A model generated the notes under the pieces. It was not told the origin of the DNA. It worked only from the letters and a program-made list of their open reading frames with translations, and did not search any database. Positions 21,037 through 32,268 of a stretch of 64,000 nt of DNA are shown here, in pieces (position 1 is the first letter of the stretch; each line of letters opens with the position of its first letter). This DNA is from Triangularia verruculosa (lineage: Eukaryota > Ascomycota > Sordariomycetes > Sordariales > Podosporaceae), in NCBI GenBank assembly GCA_033296885.1, contig MU863946.1, positions 1-64,000 of the forward strand, read 5' to 3'. Position numbers and translations under genes: made by a program.

Positions 21037-23263
21037 CTAAACATCCAAATGCTGGGACCCCTCCACTGTATCTCTCCACCCGACCTCCTTTTTCAGCGGC
21101 CCTTTCCGTGGCGGTAACATAACCTTATTCTTACTTCCACCAGACCCGGGATCTGACTCTCTCCGTTTTTTTGGTGGTGGCGTAGTGCTGTTCACCTCTG
21201 CCCCATCATTCTTATTCTTGTCTTCAACAACAGCGTCAACTACAACAGTCTCCCCACTGCCATCATTCTCCTTCCAGTAACTCGCCCTCGTCTTCGAGTT
21301 CTGTCGCTGATGCTGCTTCGCCAACAACGTCGTCCTCAGTGGCTTCCGATCCCTCGGGTGCGGCACTTGTATGATCGGCGGTTCTCCCGCCGGCAACACA
21401 GCATGGCTCTGAACTCTCGACTGCCTCTTCACCTCATCCTCCCCACCACCAGGCTCACTCCCATCTCCTCTCAATGTCCGATCACTACCACTCCTGCTCA
21501 CCCCGCCAGACCTCTCCTTCTCCACCGACCCCGCCGCCACAGTCGCCCCCAGCATATCCGGGCTCTCCTTCCGCAGCTTATTCCCCTTCCTCCTCCTCCC
21601 GCCCCCAGCCATGATAACCACATCCCTAATCCCCTCAATATGCTCCTTCCTACTTTTCCCTTCATCCACCAATACAAAGATACATCCTCCCACCAACCCA
21701 ACGATGGTCAACAACATCAATATCCAAGCCCCCGCCTTACCTGATCTACTCACCGGCGGCCAAGAATCCGCTAGATGTAAGGGATCGACTCGTCCCATAT
21801 CCTGCCCTCCAGCTCCCGGATCACCTTTGCTCGTCCCTCCCTTTCTGTCCGTCACCGGTGCAGACACTTCCCCGATCATGTTCCCCAGCACCACCTCCAT
21901 CGCCGCCATTTGCTGCCCTACCCCGGTGCTACCGTCCCATTTCGCGCCTTGATCCCACTTGAGCCCACACATTCGTCCGTTTGCTCCGCCTGTGCAAGTC
22001 CCAGCTGCTGCTTTGGCTGAAGATTGGAGCAGTGGCTTGATCCGGGAGTATGTCCAAGGTGCCCACTTGGTTGTAGCCGCCATCCATCTCGAGAGGTAAG
22101 CCTTGAAGCTTTGCTGGTCAAGGTCGCACAAGTCGACAGGCTCGCAGGCAACTTCGGTCATGATGTCCTTGTTGGGACCGGTGAAGAAAACCGTGGTACC
22201 ATTCAAGAGACCGTCAACCCGATCACGCCAAATGGTCTGAACCGGCCCAGTGGTATAGTTGTACAACGCCGCAGCCCCCAGCAAAAAAGCCCCAGCATTA
22301 TACGTCCACTGATACGGCGTGATCTCGGAACAGTTATTCGTATGCGTCCCGTCGTAGACGTAGTAATACTCGGGATTCAACAGGTTAGTAGCCACCATCC
22401 AATCCCACGTTTTGTCCGCCCAGTCCGCATAGCTTTGATTACCGGTATACAACGCCAACCTCGCAGCCAAGTTGAAAAAGCAGGCCTGCGAAATTGAGTT
22501 CTTGTAATCGTAACCGTTGTTCCAAGTAAAAATCTGCCACCGAAGCCCGCCGCCACAGTCTTTAGCGTCCCAGCGGGCGGCCTGGGTGTTGAAGACGGCT
22601 TGGGCGAGGGAGAGCCACTGCGGTTTGTCCGGGGGAGGGTTGTCGAAATTGTACTCGGCGGCGGTCATGACGGCCATGCCCCAGAACCCTTGGTCATCGT
22701 TGCCTTCGGTGACAGTTTGGTTGGGGGGCATGTAGTCGTTGTTTGGGCCGGTCTGGAAGAGGAGGCCTTCAGTTGTAATGGCGTTCCAGCGGGTGTCGCC
22801 CGTGTAATACCAGTAGTCGATCAAGGCGCCCATAAGGGCACCTGCTTCCCACCCTGGTTGGTGTTAGTATTCTCTCCTTACATGGTCATATCTGGTTACC
22901 CACAGTAGTATGGCTGTGGGAGGAGACCAGGGGTGCCCCCTGGTTTGTCTCCCGAGTAGAATGACATCATGTCTTCTGTCATGGAGCTGGCGACGGATTT
23001 GAGGGAGTCTGCAGCGTGCACAGAGTCAATGCCGAGACTACAGTCAGTCTATGGCAGATTCATCGAGTCTCACCCGTTGAGCTCAGGTCAAGTGTATATG
23101 CTGCCGCTGCATTGAGCTGCGCAGTCGCCAGCAGGCCTGCTGTCAGCCATGCCCGCGCCCTTGTCCTGGGCACCGTCCTGCAGAATCGGATTTGGCGAGC
23201 ACATGTCGGCCCTCGAGCGGTGGTAGATGTCATCGAATGGGCCCAGCGGTAGAGAAACAACAA
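21037..23263 (-). CDS. GH76 mannan endo-1,6-alpha-mannosidase, DFG5/DCW1 family, with transmembrane tail
   Basis: Model: complement of join 21037..22853, 22904..23008, 23074..23263, giving 703 residues (693 if the second ATG at 23233 is used). The N-terminal region has a hydrophobic segment (WLTAGLLATAQLNAAAA) fitting a signal peptide. The GH76 domain follows: DSLKSVASSM, LPQPYYWWEAGALMGALIDYW, and the catalytic double Asp in GNDDQGFWGM (~residue 150). The Trp-Trp at the exon join matches the family consensus only if the GTGGGT donor is used, which fixes that intron. Relatives attach GPI proteins to wall glucan at the plasma membrane. Instead of a GPI signal, this protein has a transmembrane helix (~473-493) and a basic, low-complexity tail of about 210 residues. 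Confidence 0.88.
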
Positions 23264-24844
23264 TCCATGAAAGAAAAGAGGGCACTTGCCCGGAGGCAGC
23301 GTAGCATTAAAGAGAGATGACCTCTGGATTCTTGAAGCTTTGCCGAATTAGCAAGACTCAAGTCATGGACTTGAGGAGGCCCGCTTCGTCCCATGATGGC
23401 AGAGCTTGGGAAGGCCAAGGGTCGTTAGTTCTGTTGCGCTTGCTGGTATGGAACTGGCTAACAATGACGACCGGAAGCAATGGCCTTGGACGGAGAAAGA
23501 GTTCGGCGCGCTTTCCCCGGTGTTGGAGTTGGTAACCCAGCCCAACGAAATGTCTTGCAGCATTATGAGGCAGTTAGGACTCTGACTCGACCCTTGCAAA
23601 ACCGTTCTAGTTGGAAACGAGCCGGTCAGCATGGCGTCGACTCCTACACATACAAGAAATTCCCAGCGAATCCTAAACTAAAGATGGTGAAAATGCGAGA
23701 ACTGCAATATCCCCGACTCACGACCAGTCAACGGTGCAACAATAAAAAAAAGCGTGGAACCTGGCACTTAGTCCAGGCACACAAATAGCAGTCTGCAAAC
23801 CCGCCTATGTCAACGGCAGTCTGATAACATATGGACGTAGGCCCGTTTGAACCGGAGCTGCGATACCGGAAGGCAGTGAGGACGAGCTTCAAGCTTGTCC
23901 ACTTGGAAGCTACCACTATATCATTGGATGAGCCATCTTGGTGGAATCCGTGACTCTGGAACCGCATATGAGGCCACATTTAAGCTTTCTCGTGGTTGTG
24001 TATCCAGAACCCTGATTCTGTCAAGAAGGTGGTGACAACGCTCGAGGTGGACACTACTGGATATGTCGGTCAAACTGATAAATTTCTTCCTAGAATCTCT
24101 AGATATCGGTAGAAGATAGATTTCAGTATCGCAATCTGCTAGAATTGTCTTGGAAGCTGTGTCTATCTCATCGAACCCGGAGTTGACAAAGATGGAAGTT
24201 GAAATTGAACTTGGCAGTGTGGACCTGGAATTGCGAACAGAGAGAAATGGGTGTCACAACGGTAGCCCCACCGCCAAGTGAGCCCCTCAGCCCATTTCAA
24301 CCGCTTCCCGATAAGCCAACCCTTGTTTGTCTCGGCGCTTGTTCAAAGACAAAGAAGCGGATCACGCGAGGCGCGTCGTCTGTCAAAGGCGCCTACGTTC
24401 AGATCTTGCAGTATCCGGGCCAGACACCCGTGGAGGCCGTCGTCTCTTCTCGCCGTTCAAACATCCCATGGAGGATCCCACGCGCCAAGACGTCCCAGCG
24501 ATCTGGGGTAACTGAAGCCACTGTCCCTTGCTCCCTGCTCCCCGCTGTTGTCGCCGGTCGCTAAGTCTTAGCGGCGTCCCAAGCCATCAACCCCAGCCAG
24601 GCAATAAATAGCAGCGGTCAGCGGTACCCTTGACGGCACGTGGGAGTCCCCAACCGCTGTTCGTTGTTCGGTCTGCCTATCACTTGTTGTGGATGCTGTA
24701 ATCACGGAAGCCGGCCTGGAACTTTGCTCTTCCAACCCCATTGTTCTCCCAGATCCTGTCTTCTCCCGCCGTCCGCCCTCTCGACACTGCATTGCATCGT
24801 CTCCAACCACGCCCGCGTTTCTGCGAACGCGAGAATAGCCAATA
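23264..24844. other. Divergent intergenic region, GH76 / EAF
   Basis: About 1.6 kb between two divergent starts. It contains several short ORFs on both strands with no recognisable domain, none supported. It presumably holds both promoters. Confidence 0.5.
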
Positions 24845-26114
24845 ATGGCCGCCATCGACCCCACAAAGGTGGGAAAATACCCAGTTATACTCAGTCCCGA
24901 GTTGCTGGGGAAGACATCCAAGGAGACATACACGGGCATTCGATGTAAGCGGAACCAGAACCCCTACTCCCCTGGTCCGGTTCAGCAACGCAGCTACCCG
25001 ACACAGCGACGTGCGTTTACCACCAGTCGTACTGACCAACCCATCGTTTGCAGATAACCACCGACCAACGCTCTCGTCAGACACGGCTCCAAACACGGCC
25101 CACCTCAAGAAGTCGGCCAAGGACGGTTCCTACAACATTGGATTCGACGACAAGGGCGACAGATACCAATACAATGGCGTACGGACAACAGAGGACGGCA
25201 ACCATGCCCTCATATTCGACCCAAAGCGCCAGGCATTCATCTTGCACCGCGTCGATTCCATGTTCCACATGAACCTCACACGAACGCCAACGGACAATGT
25301 TGAAACGCTACGGGCGAAGTTTCCTCAGCTGGAGATCAAGAACGGCGGTTCATCCTCTACCTCTGCCACTGCTTCCAAGCCACCACCAACACAAGCAAAA
25401 GGGAAAGCGGCCGCGTCGAAAGCTGCCGCGTCCAAACTGAAGGAAGACACGCTGGCCAAAGCCAAACCCGCTGCCAAAAGTGCTGCTGCCAAAAACACGC
25501 TGGCTGCCAAAGGCAAAGGCAAAGGAAAAGTTGACAAGAAGGGGTATCAAGCCCTCTTCCTTCCAGATCCTAACGCTGCCCCTCCCGCGCCATCTCTGCC
25601 CATGCCATCGATTCCAGAGAAGAAGCGTGAAGCACCGCCCCCGCCAAAGAAGAAGGTCGACGACGATGAAGACGACGAGGATGACGACGATGATTTCGGC
25701 CTCACGATCGAGTATCCCGACGCCAAGCCTCCACCACCGCTCCCCGCTGCGACTCTCAACAGACGCTTTTCAGAGTTCGGCAAGGGTGCCTATGAAGAGG
25801 AAGAACATGACCCTGAAGACGGATTCCGGCACTTCCAACAACTGCGCGAGGAGTCAGACGAGGATGAGGAGTACGATTTTGAGGAGGTGTTGCCAGCTCC
25901 GAGTGCCCCGGTTTCGAGCTATAATCCACAGCCCAGAGCTCCGGTGACAGAGCCCGAGAAGTACACCTTTGACGATGACTCGGACGAAGATGAGGAGGCG
26001 GAAGCAGAAGCGGACCCGATGCACGATGATTTAGAGGCGGAGCTTGAGGCGGCGTTTGGGGAAATGGACGAGGATGATAAGGGTAACGAGAGCGAGGTCA
26101 GTGAAGAGGAGTGA
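24845..26114 (+). CDS. EAF-type RNA polymerase II elongation factor (ELL-associated)
   Basis: Model: join 24845..24944, 25054..26114, giving 386 residues. The N-terminal EAF domain spans ~1-120: MAAIDPTKVGKYPVILSPEL, then the intron inside GIR-YNHRP, SYNIGFDDKGDRYQYNGVR and HALIFDPKRQAFILHRV. EAF partners stimulate ELL-driven transcript elongation by RNA polymerase II in the nucleus. After the domain come Lys/Ala-rich and Pro-rich segments and a long acidic C-terminus (from ~210), as in animal EAFs where the acidic part activates transcription. The 109-nt intron is one of the longest in the window. Confidence 0.85.
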
Positions 26115-26918
26115 TCAAAAGTGCTGGACAGCGGTAGCATTAAGATTCCGGTCTTTTCTTGTTTGATAATGTATGCCATTTTGTGATTTGGGGGGCTGGG
26201 ATACTGAGATCTGGGGAGTTCATGTTGGTCCTGTGCTCTTTTGTTCTGGGTAGCAAAATCTTGGAAAGCAGATGGAGTTTTTGGCGAGCGTTTTACATTC
26301 ACAGGACAGGCATTTTGCAGCAGTTGAACATTCTTCTAGGGCCTGGTATTCGGGTTCAAGAGATATAATATTGTTGATACATTAGGGCAAGAGTAGTTGG
26401 TTGGTGGATGGGGGTTGAACCGAGATTGAACATGTCACAGTAGTAAATGGCCAAATGGGAGATAAAATTGTGATGTCCAGTACATTATCTATCGAAATCA
26501 AAACCGACTCGACGGAATTTCTCTGTATGTACCCGTCACTGCTCTGCGCTGTCCAGTGAGACATGAATACATGTACCATGTTAAAAAATCCTAACAACTC
26601 GAATGCTCATGAACAGCCATATTGACCCCAACTCCTCGCCCTCAACATGCCCTCCAGACTCCTCGCTTCTTGCGATGACTGAAAAGTGTCTCGCTCGTCG
26701 AAAACATATACATAGACATCCGACTGACCGTCCCTTCCCGTCCCTGTGGTGCTGAAAAATTCCGGCGCCAGTAACACCAAGTCGACAATATACCAAACAA
26801 ACGCTCTCCTCCTTTGCCCATTTCCCTTCCGCCGAATGTTTGAGGTAGACTACTCCCAACCATAGTAAAATTTCCGCTCAACATCCTCACCACTGTGACC
26901 TGACATCCGCATGGTCAA
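26115..26918. other. Convergent 3' intergenic region
   Basis: This lies between EAF (+) and the RID methyltransferase (-). No supported ORF is seen; it presumably holds both 3' UTRs. Confidence 0.5.
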
Positions 26919-29231
26919 TCAAATCACCCAGTGCGCCGACTCATCGTCCAGTATAACAGGATCCTCCTCTGTACCGGCTTCATCCATGACCACAAAGTCC
27001 TCTTCCCGGTATATTTCCCACCCGTCCTCGTCATAGCTCATCTGCCTATCGTACCTGGAGCGCTTAGGATATCTGTCTGCGTCCAGGTCAATCACCTCGG
27101 TATCCCTCCCCCGTCGTTTCGGCCTGCCTTCTGTCCCCGACGACCAGCCACTCCCGGCAAGAGAGTAAATCTCAACGACATCATCATCATCATCATCATC
27201 ATCCAGCATTACAGGCTGGTCCTCAGTGCCAATGCCTCCTCGCCCCAGGTACTGGAGCTCGTCCCTCTCCTCCTCGCTATCGGGGATGTCGATGGGCGAA
27301 GAGCACCCTTCCGAACTGGTGACTATGCTGCCTGCAACGCCGTCTTGTTTTCTGAGAAAACGAACGATGTGCTCGTAGAGAACACGGACGACGGAGGGCG
27401 CGAAGGCGTTGCCGATCTGTTTCTTGACGTTGGTTTCGTAGAACTTGTGCCAGGTTGGGAATCCTTGCAGCACGGCGTACTCGAGATCCGTGAATTGTCG
27501 CTTCCCGTCCCAATAGTAGTTTTGCCCACCCGAGCAGGTGATCGTGTTCACTGGCTTCCGGGGATCCCAGCGAGGCTTGGGGGGGTCCCATCTCAAGACT
27601 TTGTCCAGGTCATGCATCGGGTGGCCGCGCTTCGTTTGCTCGATAACAGATAAAGCTTCCAATGGGGTGACAATCGGCTTGAGTCCATCAATCTCGGGCG
27701 TCTTGGAATGTGTGGGGGGTGGAAATGGCGGCAGCTTCTCGCCCGGTCCGGCACCAATGATCACCAGACGTTTCCTCGTCTGGGCGAGACCGTATTGGTT
27801 GAGGTGCAGAATCTTGTATCTGAGGGAATAGCCGTGTCGCGTAAAACCTTGGAGGAAGGTGTGGAAATAGAGCTTGAACCTGTCGTGGATAATACCAAAG
27901 GTCTGCTCGACGGTAAAGACTCTTGGGCGAAGCTTCTCAATGAGATGGGTGCAGCTGAATAGCACGGCGATGTTCTTCTCGTCATCCCGCCCCGCAACGG
28001 TATGTGCCGGTGACCAGAACTGGCAAGGCGGCGACAAATGGAGGATATCCGGATAACAGTGGTCAGCCCGGAGATCGTCGGTCACAAAGTCTGTGACCTC
28101 CTTCTCATAGACATGTGTGTCCGGGAAATTCCGCCTAAGCGAGTTCGCCGCGGGGGCCCAGTGATCAAGAGAGAAGAGGAGTCGGCAGCCAGAACGTTCA
28201 ATGCCTCGAGAGGCGCCGCCAGCACCGGCAAAGATGTCTGCCGCTGTGTAGCGTTGGCCAGGTTTGAGCACAGAGGAAGTAGCATCAGAGCTGTCATCCT
28301 CCAGGTCGACAAGCATGCCAGGGCTGTCAGCGTGAGGATCATGGGAGCCCCCGGGAATGATACTACCTCTCCAGCGGTTTGTCATTTGGGCATCCTTGAC
28401 CTTAAACTCGTCATCGGCATCCTCCTCAAGCAGCCGAGTGAACGTCCATTCGCATGGTGCCGTTTTCTTGCCGGGCTGATGGATAATCTCATGACGCCAG
28501 CGGCAGACGAGAACCCCACTTTCCTTGACAGCCTCCTTCCCAAGGCGATGGTAGTCCGTAGGCTTGAATCGAAAATCGGGAAAGTCTGCGTTTGTGATAC
28601 GGAGGTTTCGGACCAGCATGACCTGTCCGAGTTCGATGTCGATCAGAGCCTGCTCCTTCCAACCTCTCCTATCGGTGGTACTCATGCTTGCAATTAGGCA
28701 AACCTCGTTGAGCTTCCGAGGAAGGCGGCCTTGGAGGTTTCGACTCCTGCGGAAACCCCAGCCGCGGAGCACAACGCGTGTTCTCTGGTTATCGAAGACC
28801 CGGACAATCGACAAGATTCGAAGAAACTCAATCGCGCTCTCCTCGAGTGTTGGACGGAGCTCGACGGTCATGTGGGGAACGAGAATGAGGCCGTCCTCGA
28901 AAGTCCAGTCAGAAAGCACCTCTTCATCGCTCGGCGTCCTCGTTCTTGATTTTGGGACCGCCGTTCGGTCATCTTCGGTGAGGTCGATGACCTCAAAGAG
29001 CTCGTCCGCAAGACGCTGTTCGGCCCGGTACTCTTGATCGAGTTCTTCGAAGGGATTGACAGCGTGCCCGTACTCGTCAACCTCGAAAACATCGTCGACG
29101 TCGCGGAAAGCTGGTAGGAGACGATGTCCCTCCTCAAGCTCGTGCTTGATTCCCAACACGGGGTCGGTCCCATCGTCGTCATCGATCAGAAAATAACGTG
29201 AGTGGGAGTCAGAATCATAAGGATCAGCCAT
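26919..29231 (-). CDS. rid: RID/Masc1-type DNA cytosine-5 methyltransferase
   Basis: A single 770-residue exon. It shows the ordered C5-methyltransferase motifs: I, DIFAGAGGASRG (~332); IV, SPPCQFWSP with catalytic Cys ~403; VI, VEQTFG (~441), where EQT replaces the usual ENV and is the hallmark of the Masc1/RID group; VIII, QTRKRLVIIGA (~484); X, QIGNAFAPSVV (~605). A BAH-like region lies at ~120-240. Both ends are acidic; the C-terminal tail has an Asp run encoded by ATC/CAT-type repeats (27178-27204). In Neurospora RID is required for repeat-induced point mutation, and in Ascobolus Masc1 is required for methylation induced premeiotically; both affect duplicated DNA in the sexual cycle. All catalytic motifs are intact, so this copy looks functional. 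Confidence 0.93.
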   Translation of the reverse strand: MADPYDSDSHSRYFLIDDDDGTDPVLGIKHELEEGHRLLPAFRDVDDVFEVDEYGHAVNPFEELDQEYRAEQRLADELFEVIDLTEDDRTAVPKSRTRTPSDEEVLSDWTFEDGLILVPHMTVELRPTLEESAIEFLRILSIVRVFDNQRTRVVLRGWGFRRSRNLQGRLPRKLNEVCLIASMSTTDRRGWKEQALIDIELGQVMLVRNLRITNADFPDFRFKPTDYHRLGKEAVKESGVLVCRWRHEIIHQPGKKTAPCEWTFTRLLEEDADDEFKVKDAQMTNRWRGSIIPGGSHDPHADSPGMLVDLEDDSSDATSSVLKPGQRYTAADIFAGAGGASRGIERSGCRLLFSLDHWAPAANSLRRNFPDTHVYEKEVTDFVTDDLRADHCYPDILHLSPPCQFWSPAHTVAGRDDEKNIAVLFSCTHLIEKLRPRVFTVEQTFGIIHDRFKLYFHTFLQGFTRHGYSLRYKILHLNQYGLAQTRKRLVIIGAGPGEKLPPFPPPTHSKTPEIDGLKPIVTPLEALSVIEQTKRGHPMHDLDKVLRWDPPKPRWDPRKPVNTITCSGGQNYYWDGKRQFTDLEYAVLQGFPTWHKFYETNVKKQIGNAFAPSVVRVLYEHIVRFLRKQDGVAGSIVTSSEGCSSPIDIPDSEEERDELQYLGRGGIGTEDQPVMLDDDDDDDDVVEIYSLAGSGWSSGTEGRPKRRGRDTEVIDLDADRYPKRSRYDRQMSYDEDGWEIYREEDFVVMDEAGTEEDPVILDDESAHWVI

Positions 29232-32200
29232 TTTGGATAAGCGAGGAAGTGCTGGTTCGAAAGGCGACGAGGTTGTCGGTAGGCCAGATCGGAAGAAGGC
29301 ACGACTGATGAATTGAATTAGCTAAGAGAGCCTAAGTCGCTCAGGCAAGTGGAATGGAACTTACAAGTCTGTCAGGTAACTTCTGTCCTGCGGCTGCTTG
29401 TACAGCTGCTTGACGCAGTGTCAGAAAGTAGCACCGGCTAGTCAATTGGCGGAGTCGAAAGAAACTTCTCAATCGAGTTTGACAAGATTGAGAGGAAGGT
29501 GCAGAGAAAGCCTGAGCTCTAGTCGAAGGGAATTCTGGGAAGATATATAGCGCCGCTTTTTCGATCAATAGGAGCCCACAATCAAAAGAATTGTTGGGCG
29601 CTGATTGACTGAGGAGGGACGAAAGGAGATCTTATCTTTTATTCACTTGATCATGAAAGAAAGGTGACAATAAGAAGTGAATAGAAAGTAAGAAGAATAG
29701 CAACAACAACGAGTTCGCTCGTGGGTCCCTATTCCAGCAGAAACTGACCAGGAAATCCGGTGGTCAAACTTTCTGTGATAAGAAAGAAATTTCGGAGGAT
29801 AAATCTTACCGGGAGCAAGGGCTTGTAGAGTGTAAGATGTTTTGGGATGAAAGTGGTAGGAAAGTGGTGAAGAGAACGCAGATGAGGCTTTGCTGGTGGA
29901 AGCTAAGTTGTGTGTGACTTTTGGGCATGACTAGCAAAAGATTGCTCGGATCGCGGATTCGGAGGGCAAACTGAGAATCGAGGTAAAGACAGAGGGTTTG
30001 CCGGTTGGTACCTTCCCCGAAGCTCATGCTGTCGGGTACATGAAGCTGGAAATGCCGCCCATATTTGAAGTCGCCGACACATGAATTCAGGCTGCCGAGC
30101 TTTATCGACTGGTGAAGACACCGCCGATAAGTCTCGCTGCTTTATGATAGGAAGGGAATCCCTGAAGGGCAAGCAAAACCTACGGTGGCCGTGATTTTGA
30201 GATTGGGTACGGAGGGTGGTCAACAGCCATGATGAGATGGGCAGTTTCCTCCATCTCCGGTGTTGTAAACGCATCGTGGCAGGAGTATGACACAACTATC
30301 TGCTGTACTAATCATTACCAAGTCACAAGTCTTTCCTTTTTAGGAAAAAGTGAGGGCCTCAAGATCACCTGTGCTGTAGACAGCTGTAGTGGTTGTCACA
30401 GCAGCGTGATGTGGTCCGAGCGTGTTTAAGAGGGTGAGCAATTTCCCGCTTCAGGGCAGCGACGAAAGATGGCAGGTACGCCCTGAAAAGCAAATCAATA
30501 GATAGGACAACTGCTAATTGGCATTATTCAACGGTAAATCATGTTACGGAGTTCATGGAGCTGCGGCATTTGAAGATCATCGAATTCAGGGGCCCTTGTT
30601 TTGTCAACAGATCCATAAACTTGGTCAATTGCGTCAGTGGGAAGCGCCCATGGGTTAGGGTTGTTTCAGCTTAAGCGGGGTGCACGGGGAAACTCTTCCC
30701 GGATTCCCGTTTACTCCACCCCAAAAAATTCCTTCCAAGTTTGCGGGCAGCTGTAAGCTAGTCACTTCACAATACTTCTTTTTAGTTTTGCATACTTTTC
30801 ATCATTCTCCTCGTGACAGGAGAGAACTGAACTACTGTCACAAGCATCAGTCATTTGAGTAAGTGAATCTTTAATAACATCTCCCTTTTTGTTGCCTGAT
30901 GACTTAACGATATGACAAAACCTTGACTGCCGAGACTGTTTGTGCGGAGAAAATATCTAATCCTGAACAACACCTTATACCTTTCTTGTTCGCTCTTCAA
31001 GTTGTTGACTCTTGCTAACAGCTTTGATGCAGGTTTCAATAGTTCTGGCCGTTACCGGCCCCATTTACATAGCATCTCAATGACATTACAACCTATCTGT
31101 CACGTGAGTCTGCCTCACTGTTTTCTCCTGTGATCAATACTCAATGTATCGTCGCTGTGACCAGTAGTTTATTTCAATGAAGCTTCAATTATAAGGTGCT
31201 GCCCCTAAAAGCTTGACCGCCTGGGCTTATTTAGCGGCCGGTTGGGTGTGGCGATTTGTGACGACCGTAACCTACATGTCTTACCTCAACGTCAATCTCA
31301 ACAACACCATGTTCCCGTGCCTGCTTCCGTAAGAGCTTGTAACTTCTTATCCACATGTCAACTATAAATCTATTGCCAGCGCTGGACAACATCACGACTT
31401 TGATCCGCCCTATACTTGCAGGCGTGAGGGTTTACGAGGGCCTATTTAGATGAGTCTAAGTGTTCCATTTTCCAGGCGCGCCAAGCGAGATATATATATG
31501 CTTTCCAACCACATCCAAGACTCTTCTCACCTGGGCCGTGGTAAAGGTAAGTTTTTTTGTCGCAATGTCTAATATTCCCATAACCCACCAAGTTTCCTGA
31601 CCATTTCCTGTCGGCACAAAGAGAGGTTTTCCTCAATCGTACCACTGGGAATCTTCATCCCGTGTCCGGACTCCCGACAGATGCCCCGGACTTTCAACGC
31701 TACATCGAGTGTCCTTATCTCAGGGCCCTCGCTCTTTCCACAATCTTCGTGAGATAGACATCGGCTTGTACCGGCAGTCTACCAAAGACGCGTAATCGTC
31801 TGATCTTCTACACGACGTCGCTCCTGCCTCGTTACCCTAAAGGAAATATCTACAGCGTCAGCCGCACCGTAATCACGCTAGTCTCCAAGACTTTGCTCTG
31901 GCACATACCTCAGACGGAAAGAACGAAGGCTTATCGCCCGGGCCACCTCACGGCAGAAGGGGCAGCCAGATACCTCTGGACTATTCACTAGGTATCGGAC
32001 TCTCGTCGGCTTGGGGTATTTATCTTCTTTCCTGTTGGAGAATTTTGAAAATCTCCTCCCCTTCTCTTCTTCAGAGAAGCGCCTCACGCTCGAAGGTTCA
32101 GAGCCCGACCACACCTGAACTCATTGAAAACAAACCGATGAGCGCAAGTATCCATACCTGAGTTTTCTAATACAGGTATGAACCCCCCATTCCAAGACGT

Positions 32201-32268
32201 TATGTCAATTTGCTGATTTTGTCCACAGCTGTCAAGGCACTTCGACAGTCATTTCACGCATCATCACC
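29232..32268. other. Divergent intergenic region, RID / DNA glycosylase
   Basis: Three kilobases between two head-to-head starts, with no supported ORF. On the RID side a CTATATATC element lies near 29545, about 315 bases before its ATG. On the glycosylase side an ATATATATATG run lies near 31490. The base composition is not obviously that of heavily RIP-mutated DNA. Confidence 0.5.
32176..32228 (+). other. Probable 5' UTR intron of the DNA glycosylase gene
   Basis: ACAG|GTATGA at 32175/32176 and a CTGAT branch-like site followed by TTTTGTCCACAG ending at 32228 define a 53-nt intron of normal size, 40 bases before the ATG. Splicing cannot be confirmed without transcripts. Confidence 0.45.
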
